This document shows positions 6,009-6,157 of a stretch of DNA of 6,157 nt, piece after piece (the first letter of the stretch is position 1; every line of letters begins with the position of its first letter). The position numbers and the translations under genes are program-made. Origin of the DNA: Lachnospiraceae bacterium. GTDB taxonomy: Bacteria > Bacillota > Clostridia > Lachnospirales > Lachnospiraceae. The DNA lies in the NCBI GenBank assembly GCA_017473665.1, contig JAFUKK010000046.1, forward strand, positions 1 through 6,157, read 5' to 3'. A model generated the notes under the pieces. That model was given only the letters and a program-made list of their open reading frames with translations. It was not told where the DNA came from and did not search any database.

Positions 6009-6156
6009 CTTCATCCTCCTCAAAATAAGTATCTATATCCGCATCGTTCTTCTTTTTTGATTTTATATTGATATCTTTTAATTTACCAAGAAAAAATCTG
6101 CCCAGTGCCGGCAATCTGCCCAACAGCCACTTCCCGGCATCCTTCCAGGTCCAAGT
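5983..6156 (-). CDS. C-terminal end of an unidentified upstream gene with an acidic tail (runs off the right edge)
   Basis: An open frame of 57 codons enters from the right edge and stops at TAA (5983-5985). The two other minus-strand frames are closed within this stretch, which supports this one as coding. The visible end has a Trp- and Leu-rich amphipathic part (WKDAGKWLLGRLPALGRFF), a basic patch (KSKKK) and a very acidic tail (FEEDEDDEKEMDE). The stop lies 26 bases inside the lipoprotein gene, so the two genes are very probably co-transcribed and translationally coupled. The codons of the acidic tail also form the GAGGAGG ribosome binding site of the lipoprotein gene. I do not recognise the family. 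Position next to a solute-binding protein suggests a part of the same ABC locus, but no transmembrane segment is visible in this fragment. Confidence 0.72.
   Translation of the reverse strand, partial: TWTWKDAGKWLLGRLPALGRFFLGKLKDINIKSKKKNDADIDTYFEEDEDDEKEMDE
6015..6020 (-). promoter_or_regulatory. Ribosome binding site of the lipoprotein gene, inside the upstream gene
   Basis: AGGAGG on the minus strand lies within the acidic-tail codons of the upstream gene. It is 6 bases from the ATG at 6008 and 9 from the ATG at 6005, but directly abuts the ATG at 6014. This spacing decides the start in favour of 6008 over the longer frame that begins with TTG at 6023. Confidence 0.8.
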
Positions 6157-6157
6157 G

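Noticed and set aside
6009..6023. TTG start giving a lipoprotein five residues longer
   Set aside because: The TTG lies before the GAGGAGG, so the ribosome binding site would be inside the coding region. The ATG at 6008 has proper spacing.

Overview
The window looks like chromosomal DNA of an anaerobic Firmicute, most likely a Clostridia/Lachnospiraceae-type gut bacterium. This is inferred from moderate-to-low GC, strong GGAGG-type ribosome binding sites, the Mn-type phosphoglycerate mutase, and a very large sugar-type solute-binding lipoprotein with a Gram-positive-style lipobox. I see no insertion sequence, phage gene, CRISPR array, tRNA or rRNA. Gene density is high, and no gap between genes exceeds about 255 bases.

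Layout from left to right: (1) the N-terminal 232 residues of GpmI, the cofactor-independent phosphoglycerate mutase, on the minus strand and running off the left edge; (2) a 253-base divergent promoter region with a near-consensus promoter for gpmI and two short inverted repeats; (3) a cation diffusion facilitator exporter on the plus strand, whose intramembrane metal-site residues (N-D-D-D) point to Mn2+; (4) thiamine pyrophosphokinase on the minus strand, convergent with the exporter and sharing 4 bases at the stop codons; (5) a 146-base divergent region in which the two candidate -10 boxes overlap; (6) a short YgjP/DUF45 HExxH metal-dependent protein on the plus strand; (7) a strong hairpin terminator between convergent genes, with a 14-bp stem; (8) an 840-residue lipoprotein on the minus strand that joins a propeller-like N-terminal half to a family-1 extracellular solute-binding domain; (9) the last 57 codons of an unidentified upstream gene that overlaps the start of the lipoprotein gene.

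Most genes here are single transcription units with unrelated housekeeping roles: glycolysis, metal export, thiamine cofactor synthesis and a peptidase-like protein. Two relationships stand out. GpmI enzymes of this class use Mn2+, and the gene divergent from gpmI appears to encode a Mn2+ exporter, so a shared metal theme is possible but unproven. At the right edge the lipoprotein gene and its upstream neighbour form an operon with overlapping reading frames, probably part of a carbohydrate or peptide ABC uptake locus lying mostly outside the window.

I did not find a clearly new defence or mobile system. The most unusual items are the propeller plus solute-binding-protein architecture, the acidic tail whose codons double as the next gene's ribosome binding site, and the palindrome sitting between the candidate -35 and -10 boxes of the exporter gene.
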